In this document: piece after piece, positions 26,666 to 34,282 of the stretch | How positions within the stretch are numbered: the stretch's first letter is position 1 | Layout of the letters: each line of letters begins with the position of its first letter | From: Microbulbifer sediminum | GTDB lineage: Bacteria > Pseudomonadota > Gammaproteobacteria > Pseudomonadales > Cellvibrionaceae | Length of the DNA stretch: 64,000 bases | Direction: 5' to 3' | NCBI RefSeq assembly: GCF_021729035.1 | Contig: NZ_JAJSAP010000005.1 | Span: 248,001-312,000, forward strand | Made by a program: the position numbers and the translations under genes | The notes under the pieces: model-generated | What the model saw: only the letters and a program-made list of their open reading frames with translations | The model's database searches: none | What the model was told of the DNA's origin: nothing

Positions 26666-27061
26666 TCAGCGCGCAACCGGGGCCGCCAGTCCGGCCAGAA
26701 TCGAGCACTCAGGGGAATCATCCCCCGGACAGTCCTGCGCCAGGCCCTGTAGGGTTGTCCGCATTTCCCGCAACTGGTCGATCTGCTCATCCAGCTGCGC
26801 CAGTTTGCCCTCGACCATGGCCCTGGCCTCGCGACTGCGTCGCCGCGGGTTGCGATGCAATGCCAGCAGGCCGCTCACCTCGTCAACCGAGAAACCGGCA
26901 TTGCGGGCGCGCCGGATGAAATGCAGCGCCTCAAGGTCCGCGTCGTTGTAGTCACGGTAACCATTGGCGCAGCGCCCGGGAACCACCAGGCCGCTGGATT
27001 CGTAGTAGCGCAGGGCCTTGGTGGTCAGCCCACTCAACCGCGCCGCAGCAGAGATGTTCAT
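26666..27061 (-). CDS. cueR: CueR-type Cu(I)-responsive MerR family regulator
   Basis: A 131-residue MerR-family activator. The helix-turn-helix starts MNISAAARLSGLTTKALRYYESSGLV and the dimerisation helix runs from about 78 to 108. The metal loop has C111 and C119 in CPGDDSPEC, exactly the CueR spacing (Cys112 and Cys120 in E. coli). Ser at 76 occupies the position of E. coli Ser77, which marks monovalent-metal sensors. It should activate copper export genes, yet no copA or oxidase lies next to it here. The start is the ATG at 27061; the much longer open frame upstream is GC-driven. It is about 85 bp before the end of prfB's start. Confidence 0.88.
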   Translation of the reverse strand: MNISAAARLSGLTTKALRYYESSGLVVPGRCANGYRDYNDADLEALHFIRRARNAGFSVDEVSGLLALHRNPRRRSREARAMVEGKLAQLDEQIDQLREMRTTLQGLAQDCPGDDSPECSILAGLAAPVAR

Positions 27062-27120
27062 GCGACCTCCCGCGAATAAGCACAAAGCTCCAAGAGGCGC
27101 CATTGTACACCGGGCCGGCT

Positions 27121-27561
27121 TCAGTTGCCGTTGCCGGGGCAGCTGGCCTGCTGATACTCGATATTGTCGGCGGGGTCGTAACCCTGCTGGAGGACCGTAT
27201 CCAGCGAGGTTTTCTCTACCAGGTGCAGCAGGATATCCCCGGTCTGGCCGCCGCAGACGCTGGCATACATACGGTCGGTGCGGGTTCCGCAACGGGACTC
27301 CTGGATATCCACACCGGCGGCGCTGAGGCTGCTGGTGCTCTGCTCCAGGGTTGTCCCACCGTTCTCGCACTGGCGGTTGCCGCGGGCGCGGAAGACCCAC
27401 ACCAGCTCTTCCGCCGGTACGGCCTCCATCTCGCCGGTTTCCTGCTGGCCATTGCCGCCGTTTTCGGCGCTGGTATCGTCGGGAGTGGGTTTTTCCTCTT
27501 CGCGCGGCGCACAGCCAGCCGCCAACAGCAGCAGGCTCACAACCAGTAGTAGGTTTTTCAT
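27121..27561 (-). CDS. Uncharacterised Cys-rich lipoprotein
   Basis: A 146-residue lipoprotein: signal peptide KNLLLVVSLLLLAAGC with a clean lipobox (LAAGC, Cys17). A Pro/Glu/Gly-rich linker follows, then a small domain with four Cys (NRQCENGG, ESRCGTRTD, ASVCGGQTG, QQASCPGN). The Cys pattern suggests two disulfides in the periplasm. The residues after the lipid Cys are Ala and Pro, so retention in the inner membrane is not signalled and an outer-membrane location is likely. I do not recognise the family. It lies 59 bp upstream of cueR on the same strand; a link to copper is only a guess from that position. Confidence 0.7.
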   Translation of the reverse strand: MKNLLLVVSLLLLAAGCAPREEEKPTPDDTSAENGGNGQQETGEMEAVPAEELVWVFRARGNRQCENGGTTLEQSTSSLSAAGVDIQESRCGTRTDRMYASVCGGQTGDILLHLVEKTSLDTVLQQGYDPADNIEYQQASCPGNGN

Positions 27562-27620
27562 GGGCTCTCTTCCTCCTTAAAGTCACTGCCCGCAAACGGG
27601 CGGGATACTGATGCGTCGGA

Positions 27621-27668
27621 CCGCCAGATCGCCGGGCCGCCGGACCGCCGGGCCGCCGGGCCGCCGGC
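27621..27668. repeat. Six-unit 8-bp tandem repeat (CCGCCGGG-like)
   Basis: Units read CCGCCAGA, TCGCCGGG, CCGCCGGA, CCGCCGGG, CCGCCGGG and CCGCCGGC. The array fills the spacer between the lipoprotein gene and the last codon of the LysE-type gene. Two adjacent units are identical. It looks like a slippage-prone minisatellite. Confidence 0.75.
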
Positions 27669-27669
27669 A

Positions 27670-28305
27670 TCACCCGAACGCCAGCCAGCCTCCCACGCCC
27701 AGCATCAGGCTGCCGGCAATGCGATTGATTACCGCGACATTTTCACCGCGCTGCAGCAGCCGCCCGAGCGTCTGGCCACCGCCGGCATAGATGAGCATGC
27801 ACAGGGTTTCCAACAGCAGAATGATAGCAACCAGCACCGCCAGCTGCGGCGCCAGGGGCAGGCTGTTGTTGATAAACGGGGGCAACAGGGCGATGGTGAA
27901 GGCCCAGCCCTTGGGGTTGGCCACGGCGGTAACGAACCCCTGCGCCACCAGGGCCCGGCGCGCGGGAATCGGCTGCTCCCCGGCCTCAGAGGGCGCCACC
28001 ATCACCATCCGCCCGCGGGAACGCCACATCTGCACCCCAACCCAGGCCAGGTAAGCCCCGCTCACATACTTGAATAGGGTGAAGGCGGTGGGGTATTTCA
28101 GCATCAGGGCCGCAATGCCCAGCACCGCAGACACGGATACCAGCGCCACCCCGGCCAGCTCCCCCAGCATCATCCAGGCCGTGCGACGCACGCCCACGGT
28201 CATGCCCAGCGTCAGCGCCAGGGTCATGCACATCCCCGGTGTGATGGAAACGACAAAAAAGGTCGGCACAAACAGTGCCAGCAGCGACAGGTCAATCAGC
28301 CCCAT
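27670..28305 (-). CDS. LysE/RhtB family amino-acid exporter
   Basis: A 211-residue inner-membrane protein with six predicted membrane segments. The N-terminal LysE/RhtB signature is SITPGMCMTLALTLGMTVGVRRTAWMMLGE and the mid-protein one is QGFVTAVANPKGWAFTIALLPPFI. Family members export lysine, homoserine, threonine or similar amino acids; the substrate here cannot be read. It is 2 bp downstream of the EamA-type transporter gene and so in the same transcript. Confidence 0.9.
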   Translation of the reverse strand: MGLIDLSLLALFVPTFFVVSITPGMCMTLALTLGMTVGVRRTAWMMLGELAGVALVSVSAVLGIAALMLKYPTAFTLFKYVSGAYLAWVGVQMWRSRGRMVMVAPSEAGEQPIPARRALVAQGFVTAVANPKGWAFTIALLPPFINNSLPLAPQLAVLVAIILLLETLCMLIYAGGGQTLGRLLQRGENVAVINRIAGSLMLGVGGWLAFG

Positions 28306-28307
28306 AG

Positions 28308-29219
28308 TCAGTGATGTGTCCCCGTGTGATTGCCATAGTGGCTGACCAGCATACCAGCCAGCATCAGGCCACAGCCAAGCAGTTCCCGCACGGAAAGCAT
28401 CTCATTCAGGAACAGCCAGCCGGCCACCAGCGCGAATACCGCCTCCAGGCTCATGATGACCGTGGCGTGGGAGGGCGCCGCATGGCGCTGGGCCAGCAAC
28501 TGGAAGGTGAAGGCGATCGCGGTGGAGAAGACCATCATGTAAGCGATCGGCCAGGCGGCGTCCACAGCCGACTGCAGGCTGGGCTGCTCCACCACCAGCG
28601 CGGCAACCCCGGAGAGGACACCGCAGACCAGGAACTGGATACAGGCCAGACGCAGGGCGTCGTAGCGGCGGACGAAATGATCGGCGGAGAGCACCTGCAC
28701 CGCAAACACGAACGCGCTGGCAAACACCATCAGGTCGCCGATCAACTGGGCCTGTTCACTGAAATCTGCCAGCCAGTAAAGGCCCAGCAACGCCAGCCCG
28801 ATTCCGGCCCAGGTCCAGCGATTGGTGCGATGCCCCAGGGACAGGCCAATGACAGGCACCAGTAGCAGGTAAAAGCCGGTGATAAAACCGGCGCGGCCGG
28901 CAGTGGTGTACAGCAGGCTGGCCTGCTGCAGGGCCGCCCCCAGGAACAGCCAGAAACCCAGCACGGCTCCGCCGGGCAGGCAGCGGCGCCAGGTGTGGTG
29001 GACGCGATGGCCACCCTCCTCGCCCGGCTGCAGGTCCCGGCGGGACGACAGCCAGTACACGATGGGGACCAGCAACAGGCCACCCAGGAAGAAACGCCAG
29101 GCATTGAAGGCCAGCGGCTCGATATGCGCCATGGCGATTTTCTGGGGCACAAAGGCGAGCCCCCAGAACAGGGCGGCCAGTAGGAGCAGGACTTCGGCCC
29201 GGGCTTGCTTGAGATTCAT
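28308..29219 (-). CDS. EamA/DMT superfamily transporter
   Basis: A 303-residue protein with about ten predicted membrane segments forming two EamA halves. The first half opens ARAEVLLLLAALFWGLAFVPQKIAM and the second carries APSHATVIMSLEAVFALVAGWLFLNEMLS, the usual ending of the DMT family. These carriers move amino acids, nucleotides or other metabolites; the cargo is not evident. The ATG at 29219 is chosen because the first membrane segment starts there. The gene lies 64 bp after recJ and 2 bp before the LysE-type gene. Confidence 0.88.
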   Translation of the reverse strand: MNLKQARAEVLLLLAALFWGLAFVPQKIAMAHIEPLAFNAWRFFLGGLLLVPIVYWLSSRRDLQPGEEGGHRVHHTWRRCLPGGAVLGFWLFLGAALQQASLLYTTAGRAGFITGFYLLLVPVIGLSLGHRTNRWTWAGIGLALLGLYWLADFSEQAQLIGDLMVFASAFVFAVQVLSADHFVRRYDALRLACIQFLVCGVLSGVAALVVEQPSLQSAVDAAWPIAYMMVFSTAIAFTFQLLAQRHAAPSHATVIMSLEAVFALVAGWLFLNEMLSVRELLGCGLMLAGMLVSHYGNHTGTHH

Positions 29220-29283
29220 ACAGGTACATCCACAGGGGGCGCGGTCGACGCGGCCCGGTAACTCGGTAAAAGGCTTGCCGGAT

Positions 29284-31011
29284 TCAGGCCGGCTCCAGGT
29301 GGTCCACCAGCAATTGCAGGGACTCGCGGCCGCGAAACTCGTTGATATCCAGCTTGTAAGCCAGCCGTACCCGGTCCACCGACTGGGGCCACTGGTCCGT
29401 GTCCACATTGAAGGCGATTGCATCGACGGCCCGCTGCGGGTCCGCAACCGGTGCCACCGTCATTTTCAGGTGCCGCTCGCCGACGATGCGCTGCTGCAAC
29501 AGGAGGAACTCACCGTCGAACAGCGGTTCGGGAAACGCCTGCCCCCAGGGGGCGCAGTCACGCAGCATGGCCGCGGTCTGCAGGGAGAAATCGACGGGTC
29601 GCAGCTCGCCGTCGGACTCAATCACTGCCTGCAGGCGTGACTCGTCCAGGCGCACACGCACCGCCGCCTCGAAGGCATCGCGGAAAGCGTCGAGGTTTTC
29701 CGCCGGCAGGCTGAGTCCGGCAGCCATGGCGTGACCACCGAACTTGCTGATCAGGTCCGGGTGTGCAGCCGCCACATCGCTCAGGGCATCGCGGATATGC
29801 AGGCCGGGAATCGAGCGCGCCGATCCCTTTACCAGGCCGTTGTCCCCATCGGCGAAGGCGATCACCGGGCGGTGGAATTTTTCCTTGATGCGACTGGCCA
29901 GGATGCCCACAACGCCCTGATGCCAGCCGGCGTCGTAGAGGCACAGGCTCCAGGGAATCTCACCGTCCAGGTGCACCTTTTCCAGGGCTGCCAACGCCTC
30001 CCGCTGCATCCCCTGCTCGATGGCCTTGCGGTCGCGGTTCAGCGCATCGAGCTCCGCAGCCAGCTCGCGCGCCTCTTCCGGGTCCTGCGTCAGCAGGCAG
30101 CGGATACCGGTACTGATATCGTCCAGGCGTCCCGCAGCATTGATACGCGGCCCAAGTATAAAGCCGATATCGGTGGTGGACAGGCGACGCTGGTCGCGGC
30201 CCGCGACCTGCAACAACGCGGCAATACCGGGCCGGCAGTGACCGGCACGGATACGGGCGATGCCCTGGTGCACCAGGATGCGGTTGTTGTGGTCCAGCGG
30301 CACCAGGTCCGCAACAGTGCCCAGTGCCACCAGGTCCAGGTAGTCCGCCATACTGGGAGCGGCGATACCGCTCTCGGCAAACCAGCCACTATGAACCAGG
30401 GCAGTGCGCACGCGGCTCAGCAGGTAAAAGATCACCCCCACCCCGGCAAGGCTTTTGCTGGGGAAATCACAGCCAGGCTGGTTCGGGTTGACGATGGCAT
30501 CCGCCTGCGGGAGTTCATTCCCGGGCAGGTGGTGATCGGTCACTATCACCTGCATGCCCGCCGCGCGGGCCGCCGCAACCCCGTCGATACTGCTGATACC
30601 GTTGTCCACGGTGATCAGCAGATCGGGCTGGTAATCCTTCGCCACCTCGACGATTTCCGGGGTCAGGCCATAACCGAAATCGAAACGGTTGGGGACCAGG
30701 AACTCCACCGAGGGCGCGCCCATGGCCCCCAGGGCGAGCACCGCCAGGGTGCTCGACGTGGCACCGTCGGCATCAAAGTCCCCCACGATAAGGATCTTCT
30801 GCTGTGAACGCACCGCCTCCACCAGCAGCTCCACAGCGGCCTGCACCCCGCGCATGGCATCCGGTGAATGAAGCCGCGCCAGACGGTGCTCCAGGGCATC
30901 CTCACTGGTTACGCCGCGGCCCAACAGCACGCGCTGGAGAATTTCCGGTACATCAGAAGCAAAACGGCCAGTGGAGAGGTCCACTGGCCGCCGCTGGATT
31001 GTTTTGATCAT
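29284..31011 (-). CDS. recJ: Single-stranded-DNA-specific exonuclease RecJ
   Basis: A 575-residue 5'-3' ssDNA exonuclease of the DHH family. Motif I is DFDADGATSS (about 78-87), motif III TDHHLPGNELPQADAIVNPN, and a DHHA1 region with GGHAMAAGL lies at about 420. The C-terminal OB-like part is normal. It acts in RecFOR recombination and mismatch repair. The ATG at 31011 gives the usual start. A perfect 11-bp hairpin with a 4-nt loop occupies codons 7-16 (separate entry). It follows thrC, as in Pseudomonas and relatives. Confidence 0.96.
   Translation of the reverse strand: MIKTIQRRPVDLSTGRFASDVPEILQRVLLGRGVTSEDALEHRLARLHSPDAMRGVQAAVELLVEAVRSQQKILIVGDFDADGATSSTLAVLALGAMGAPSVEFLVPNRFDFGYGLTPEIVEVAKDYQPDLLITVDNGISSIDGVAAARAAGMQVIVTDHHLPGNELPQADAIVNPNQPGCDFPSKSLAGVGVIFYLLSRVRTALVHSGWFAESGIAAPSMADYLDLVALGTVADLVPLDHNNRILVHQGIARIRAGHCRPGIAALLQVAGRDQRRLSTTDIGFILGPRINAAGRLDDISTGIRCLLTQDPEEARELAAELDALNRDRKAIEQGMQREALAALEKVHLDGEIPWSLCLYDAGWHQGVVGILASRIKEKFHRPVIAFADGDNGLVKGSARSIPGLHIRDALSDVAAAHPDLISKFGGHAMAAGLSLPAENLDAFRDAFEAAVRVRLDESRLQAVIESDGELRPVDFSLQTAAMLRDCAPWGQAFPEPLFDGEFLLLQQRIVGERHLKMTVAPVADPQRAVDAIAFNVDTDQWPQSVDRVRLAYKLDINEFRGRESLQLLVDHLEPA
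30965..30990. repeat. Perfect 11-bp stem, 4-nt loop inside the 5' end of recJ
   Basis: CGGCCAGTGGA at 30965-30975 is the exact reverse complement of 30980-30990, with GAGG between. On the recJ mRNA the hairpin starts about 20 nt after the start codon and would be very stable. Confidence 0.8.
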
Positions 31012-31037
31012 TCTTTCTCAGCTGGTCATGTATCTGG

Positions 31038-32426
31038 TCACAGGGCCGTCGCTATAAACCGGTGAACCTGCTCCAGGTCATTGGGAAGGACCTTATAGCG
31101 CTCCTCGCGCTGGAACAGGTCCTGCATATGGGACGGCAATGGTATCTGTTGTGTCGGCAGCGCCCTGGCCACCGCATCGGGGAATTTTGCCGGATGCGCG
31201 GTGGCCAGGCAAACCATCGGCTGGCTATGCGAGTGGCGGACCTGCCGCGCCGCCTCTACACCGATGGCCGTATGGGGATCCAGCAGGTAACCGCTGGACT
31301 GGAAAACTTCCCGGATCACCTCGACCGTACGGGCATCGTCCACGCGGCAGGAGGAGAACACTTCCCGTGCCCGCTCCAGCGCCCCCGCATCAAGGGACAT
31401 TGGGGCACCGCGATCGGCCAGCAGATTGGCCACGGATTCGCCGTCGCGCTGGTAGAGATCGAACAACAGCCGCTCGAAATTGCTCGACACCATGATATCC
31501 ATGCTCGGTGAAAGGCTGTGCACCAGCTCGCGGGGCGAGTGGTCGTTAGCGCTGATACAGCGGTGCAGGATGTCGTTGGCATTGGTGGCAATCACCAACT
31601 GGTCGATGGGCAGGCCCATCTGTCGCGCCAGGTAGCCGGCAAAGATATCGCCAAAATTGCCGGTGGGTACCGAGAAGTTCACCGTCCGCTCCGGCGCACC
31701 GAGGTTCAGCGCGGCATAGAAGTAGTAGACGATCTGGGCCATGATCCGCGCCCAGTTGATGGAGTTCACCGCCACCAGCCGGCGCCCGTCCGGCAAAAAG
31801 GACTGATCGGCAAAGCTCGCCTTGACCATGTTCTGGCAATCGTCGAAGTTGCCTTCGAGCGCGATATTGAACACGTTGTCCGACAGTACCGTGGTCATCT
31901 GGCGACGCTGCACCTCGGACACGCGGTTGTGCGGGTGCAGGATAAAAATATCGATATTGTCGCAATGGCGACAGCCCTCGATGGCGGCGGAGCCGGTATC
32001 GCCGGAGGTCGCCCCCATCACCACTACCCGCTCACCCCGTTTCTTCAGCAGATGATCGAACAACTGCCCGAGGAACTGCAGGGCGAAATCCTTGAATGCA
32101 AGCGTCGGCCCGTGGAACAGTTCCAGCACCCATTCGCTGCCGGCCGTCTGCACCAGCGGAGCCACGGCAGCGTGACGGAACTTACTGTAGGCACGGTCAA
32201 TAATGCCGCGCAGCTCGTCGTCGGCGAGGTCGTCGCCGGCAAACGGCTGGATGATCCGGAATGCCAGCTCGGAATATTCGAGCCCTGCCATCGCGCGGAT
32301 TTCGTCGCGGGAGAACTGCGGCAGGGTTTCCGGTACATACAGGCCGCCATCACTGGCAAGACCGGTAAGGACCGTATCGGCAAAAGACAGGGACGGCGCG
32401 CGGCCACGGGTACTGATAAATTTCAC
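31038..32426 (-). CDS. thrC: Threonine synthase
   Basis: A 462-residue PLP enzyme converting O-phosphohomoserine to threonine, of the longer class found in enterics and pseudomonads. It begins MKFISTRGRAPSLSFADTVLTGLASDGGLYVPE. The PLP-binding Lys is in LAFKDFALQFLGQLF, and the phosphate-binding loop is GATSGDTGSAAIEG. NFGDIFAGYLARQMGLP and the PHTAIGVEAAR stretch are also conserved. It follows hom, the preceding pathway gene, but the 166-bp spacer contains a 26-bp inverted repeat and a REP-like motif. Confidence 0.97.
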   Translation of the reverse strand: MKFISTRGRAPSLSFADTVLTGLASDGGLYVPETLPQFSRDEIRAMAGLEYSELAFRIIQPFAGDDLADDELRGIIDRAYSKFRHAAVAPLVQTAGSEWVLELFHGPTLAFKDFALQFLGQLFDHLLKKRGERVVVMGATSGDTGSAAIEGCRHCDNIDIFILHPHNRVSEVQRRQMTTVLSDNVFNIALEGNFDDCQNMVKASFADQSFLPDGRRLVAVNSINWARIMAQIVYYFYAALNLGAPERTVNFSVPTGNFGDIFAGYLARQMGLPIDQLVIATNANDILHRCISANDHSPRELVHSLSPSMDIMVSSNFERLLFDLYQRDGESVANLLADRGAPMSLDAGALERAREVFSSCRVDDARTVEVIREVFQSSGYLLDPHTAIGVEAARQVRHSHSQPMVCLATAHPAKFPDAVARALPTQQIPLPSHMQDLFQREERYKVLPNDLEQVHRFIATAL

Positions 32427-32466
32427 GGTTTATTCGGTATTCAATCTTGAGGATTCATTGAAGGAG

Positions 32467-32532
32467 TGGCGCTGGCGACCCTGTGGCAAACAATTGCCGA
32501 AAAGGCTGTTTGCCACAGGGTTGCCAGCGCCA
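32467..32532. repeat. 26-bp inverted repeat between hom and thrC
   Basis: Arms are at 32467-32492 and 32507-32532, starting TGGCGCTGGC and ending GCCAGCGCCA. They match at 25 of 26 positions (mismatch at 32477/32522). The 14-nt centre has a further GCC-GAAAA-GGC mini-stem. There is no T-tract on either strand after it, so it is not a standard terminator. Confidence 0.85.
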
Positions 32533-32542
32533 TGGCCAGTAC

Positions 32543-32570
32543 GGATCGCGGCCAGGGGCCGCTCTTACGG
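32543..32570. repeat. REP-like motif, copy 3
   Basis: On the minus strand it reads CCGTAAGAGCGGCCCCTGGC and onward into CGCGATCC. It matches copy 1 at 17052 over the GAGCGGCC...GCCGCGA frame with one change in the core (TAAGAGCGG for TAGGAGCGG). It lies next to the 26-bp inverted repeat. Confidence 0.6.
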
Positions 32571-32592
32571 GAAATTTCGTCGTGGGATGGTC

Positions 32593-33957
32593 TCAACCCA
32601 GGGGCTCCACGCGGATACGCACCACATCACCCTCGACCGTGTCCAGGGCCTCGATCTGTGCCACCGCCTCCCGCAGGCGCGCCTCGCGGGCTCGGCTGGT
32701 GAGGATAACCACCGGCACCAGCGCCTCGCCCTCGGCCGGTTCGTGCTGGATCAGGGCCTCGATGCTGATGCCCTGGTCGCTGCAGATGCTGGCCACCTGG
32801 GACATGACACCGGGCTTGTCGTGGGCCGAAATACGCAGGTAGTAACTGGTCACCACCTCATCCATCGGCAGCACGCTGGAATTGCCCTGGTTGTCACGGG
32901 TCACGCCTGCCAGCGGCACGCGCTCCTCGGGCCGGGACTCCAGGGTCCGGGCCACATCGACGATATCCGCGATCACCGCGGAGGCGGTCGCCTCGTCGCC
33001 GGCACCGGCACCGTAGTAGAGCGTCGGCCCCACGGCGTCGCCGCTCACCAGCACGGCGTTCATCACCCCGTTCACATTGGCGATCAGGCGCCGCTGTGGG
33101 ATCAGGGTGGGATGCACCCGCAGCTCCACGCCCTTGTCGGTACCCCGCGCGATGCCCAGGTGCTTGATACGGTAGCCGAGCTCGTCGGCATAGCGGATAT
33201 CCTCACTGGAGACGCCACTGATGCCCTCGGTGTAGACCTTGTCGAATGCCAGCGGTATGCCGAATGCCAGCGACGCCATAATCACCAGCTTGTGAGCTGC
33301 GTCGATGCCCTCGACGTCGAAAGTGGGGTCCGCCTCTGCATAGCCCAGCTCCTGGGCCTGGCGCAGGGCCTCCTCGAAGCTGCGGCCCTTCTCCCGCATC
33401 TCGGTCAGGATATAGTTACCGGTGCCGTTGATAATGCCCGCAAGCCACTCGATCCGGTTACCCACCAGGCCCTCGCGCAGCGACTTGATGATCGGGATAC
33501 CACCGGCCACCGCCGCCTCGTAGGCGATGGTGACGCCCTGCTCCGCCGCCGCGGCAAACAACTCGTTACCGTGCTCCGCAATCAGTGCCTTGTTGGCAGT
33601 CACCACGTGCTTGCCGTTGGCCACCGCCGCCAGCACCAGCTCCCGGGCCACAGTCGTGCCCCCGATCAGCTCCACCAGCACATCCACTTCCGGATTACTG
33701 GCAACATCAAATATCTCCCGCGAGATGCTGATGCCGCTGGTATCGCAGGCGGGATTATCCCGCCGGGCCCCGATCTGCACGATCTCCACCGGCCGCCCAC
33801 AGCGCGCGGCAATAGCCTCGCTGTTGCGCGCCATGACATTGACAGTACCACTGCCCACAGTACCCAGGCCGCAAATACCGATTCGTACGGCGCGGCGGGG
33901 CTCTCCGGCAGGTTTCAGCGACGTGACAGACGTGGTTTCTTCAACGGTTGCGCTCAC
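32593..33957 (-). CDS. hom: Homoserine dehydrogenase
   Basis: A 454-residue NAD(P)-dependent enzyme making homoserine from aspartate semialdehyde for threonine and methionine. The Rossmann motif GICGLGTVGSGTV is near residue 25 and the catalytic region AGIINGTGNYILTEM follows. GYAEADPTFDVEG is the HD signature, and a C-terminal ACT domain begins at YYLRISAHDKPGVMSQV, giving feedback control by threonine. The start is the GTG at 33957, 7 nt after a GGAGG site. It has no aspartokinase fusion. A sigma-70 promoter lies about 120 bp upstream. Confidence 0.95.
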   Translation of the reverse strand: MSATVEETTSVTSLKPAGEPRRAVRIGICGLGTVGSGTVNVMARNSEAIAARCGRPVEIVQIGARRDNPACDTSGISISREIFDVASNPEVDVLVELIGGTTVARELVLAAVANGKHVVTANKALIAEHGNELFAAAAEQGVTIAYEAAVAGGIPIIKSLREGLVGNRIEWLAGIINGTGNYILTEMREKGRSFEEALRQAQELGYAEADPTFDVEGIDAAHKLVIMASLAFGIPLAFDKVYTEGISGVSSEDIRYADELGYRIKHLGIARGTDKGVELRVHPTLIPQRRLIANVNGVMNAVLVSGDAVGPTLYYGAGAGDEATASAVIADIVDVARTLESRPEERVPLAGVTRDNQGNSSVLPMDEVVTSYYLRISAHDKPGVMSQVASICSDQGISIEALIQHEPAEGEALVPVVILTSRAREARLREAVAQIEALDTVEGDVVRIRVEPLG

Positions 33958-34077
33958 AACTTCCCTCCGCGCAATCGGCCCGAGATGAAGCCCGGAGCCA
34001 CGCACGGATGGCGGGCTGCCGGTGCCGGGCCAGGCAACAGCGCAATAAGTGTTTCTCAAATCGACAAAAGGACGACA

Positions 34078-34107
34078 ACCTTACTGATAAACAGGCTAAA
34101 TTGTCAA
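34078..34107 (-). promoter_or_regulatory. Sigma-70 promoter of hom
   Basis: Minus-strand TTGACA (34107-34102) is a perfect -35, followed after 18 nt by TAAGGT (34083-34078). Transcription would start near 34071 and leave a leader of about 115 nt before hom. The -10 is weak (three of six). Confidence 0.55.
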
Positions 34108-34221
34108 TAAAATTGCGCGACGGCCGGGTTCCGTCGCCGGCCTGGGGCGCACTTACACCCGGGGCGTACTTAAAAGAGTGCCCCCGGTCTCCAAACTGGC
34201 GCCCTCTTACTCAACAGGCAC

Positions 34222-34259
34222 AAAAAAGGCGCCCGCCGGCTGCGACCGGGGGGCGCCTT
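34222..34259 (-). terminator. Rho-independent terminator after dsbC
   Basis: On the minus strand AGGCGCCC pairs with GGGCGCCT around an inner CCGG/CCGG stem, followed by six T. It begins about 25 nt after the dsbC stop and insulates hom from dsbC. Confidence 0.9.
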
Positions 34260-34282
34260 CATAAAGGCATGGACCGGTCGAA

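Larger units (their letters stand above)
33958..34282. other. 325-bp spacer between hom and dsbC
   Basis: It contains the hom ribosome site, the hom promoter at 34078-34107 and the dsbC terminator at 34222-34259. Two copies of GGGGCG(C/T)ACTTA lie near 34145 and 34163. No leader peptide rich in Thr or Ile codons is visible in the 115-nt hom leader. I see no gene. Confidence 0.6.

Noticed and set aside
32203-34110. 635-codon plus-strand frame antisense to hom
   Set aside because: Shadow of hom and of the thrC end; it also runs over the REP and inverted-repeat spacer and has no domain.
34145-34175. Two GGGGCG(C/T)ACTTA direct repeats in the hom-dsbC spacer
   Set aside because: Only two short copies; no clear operator or element structure.
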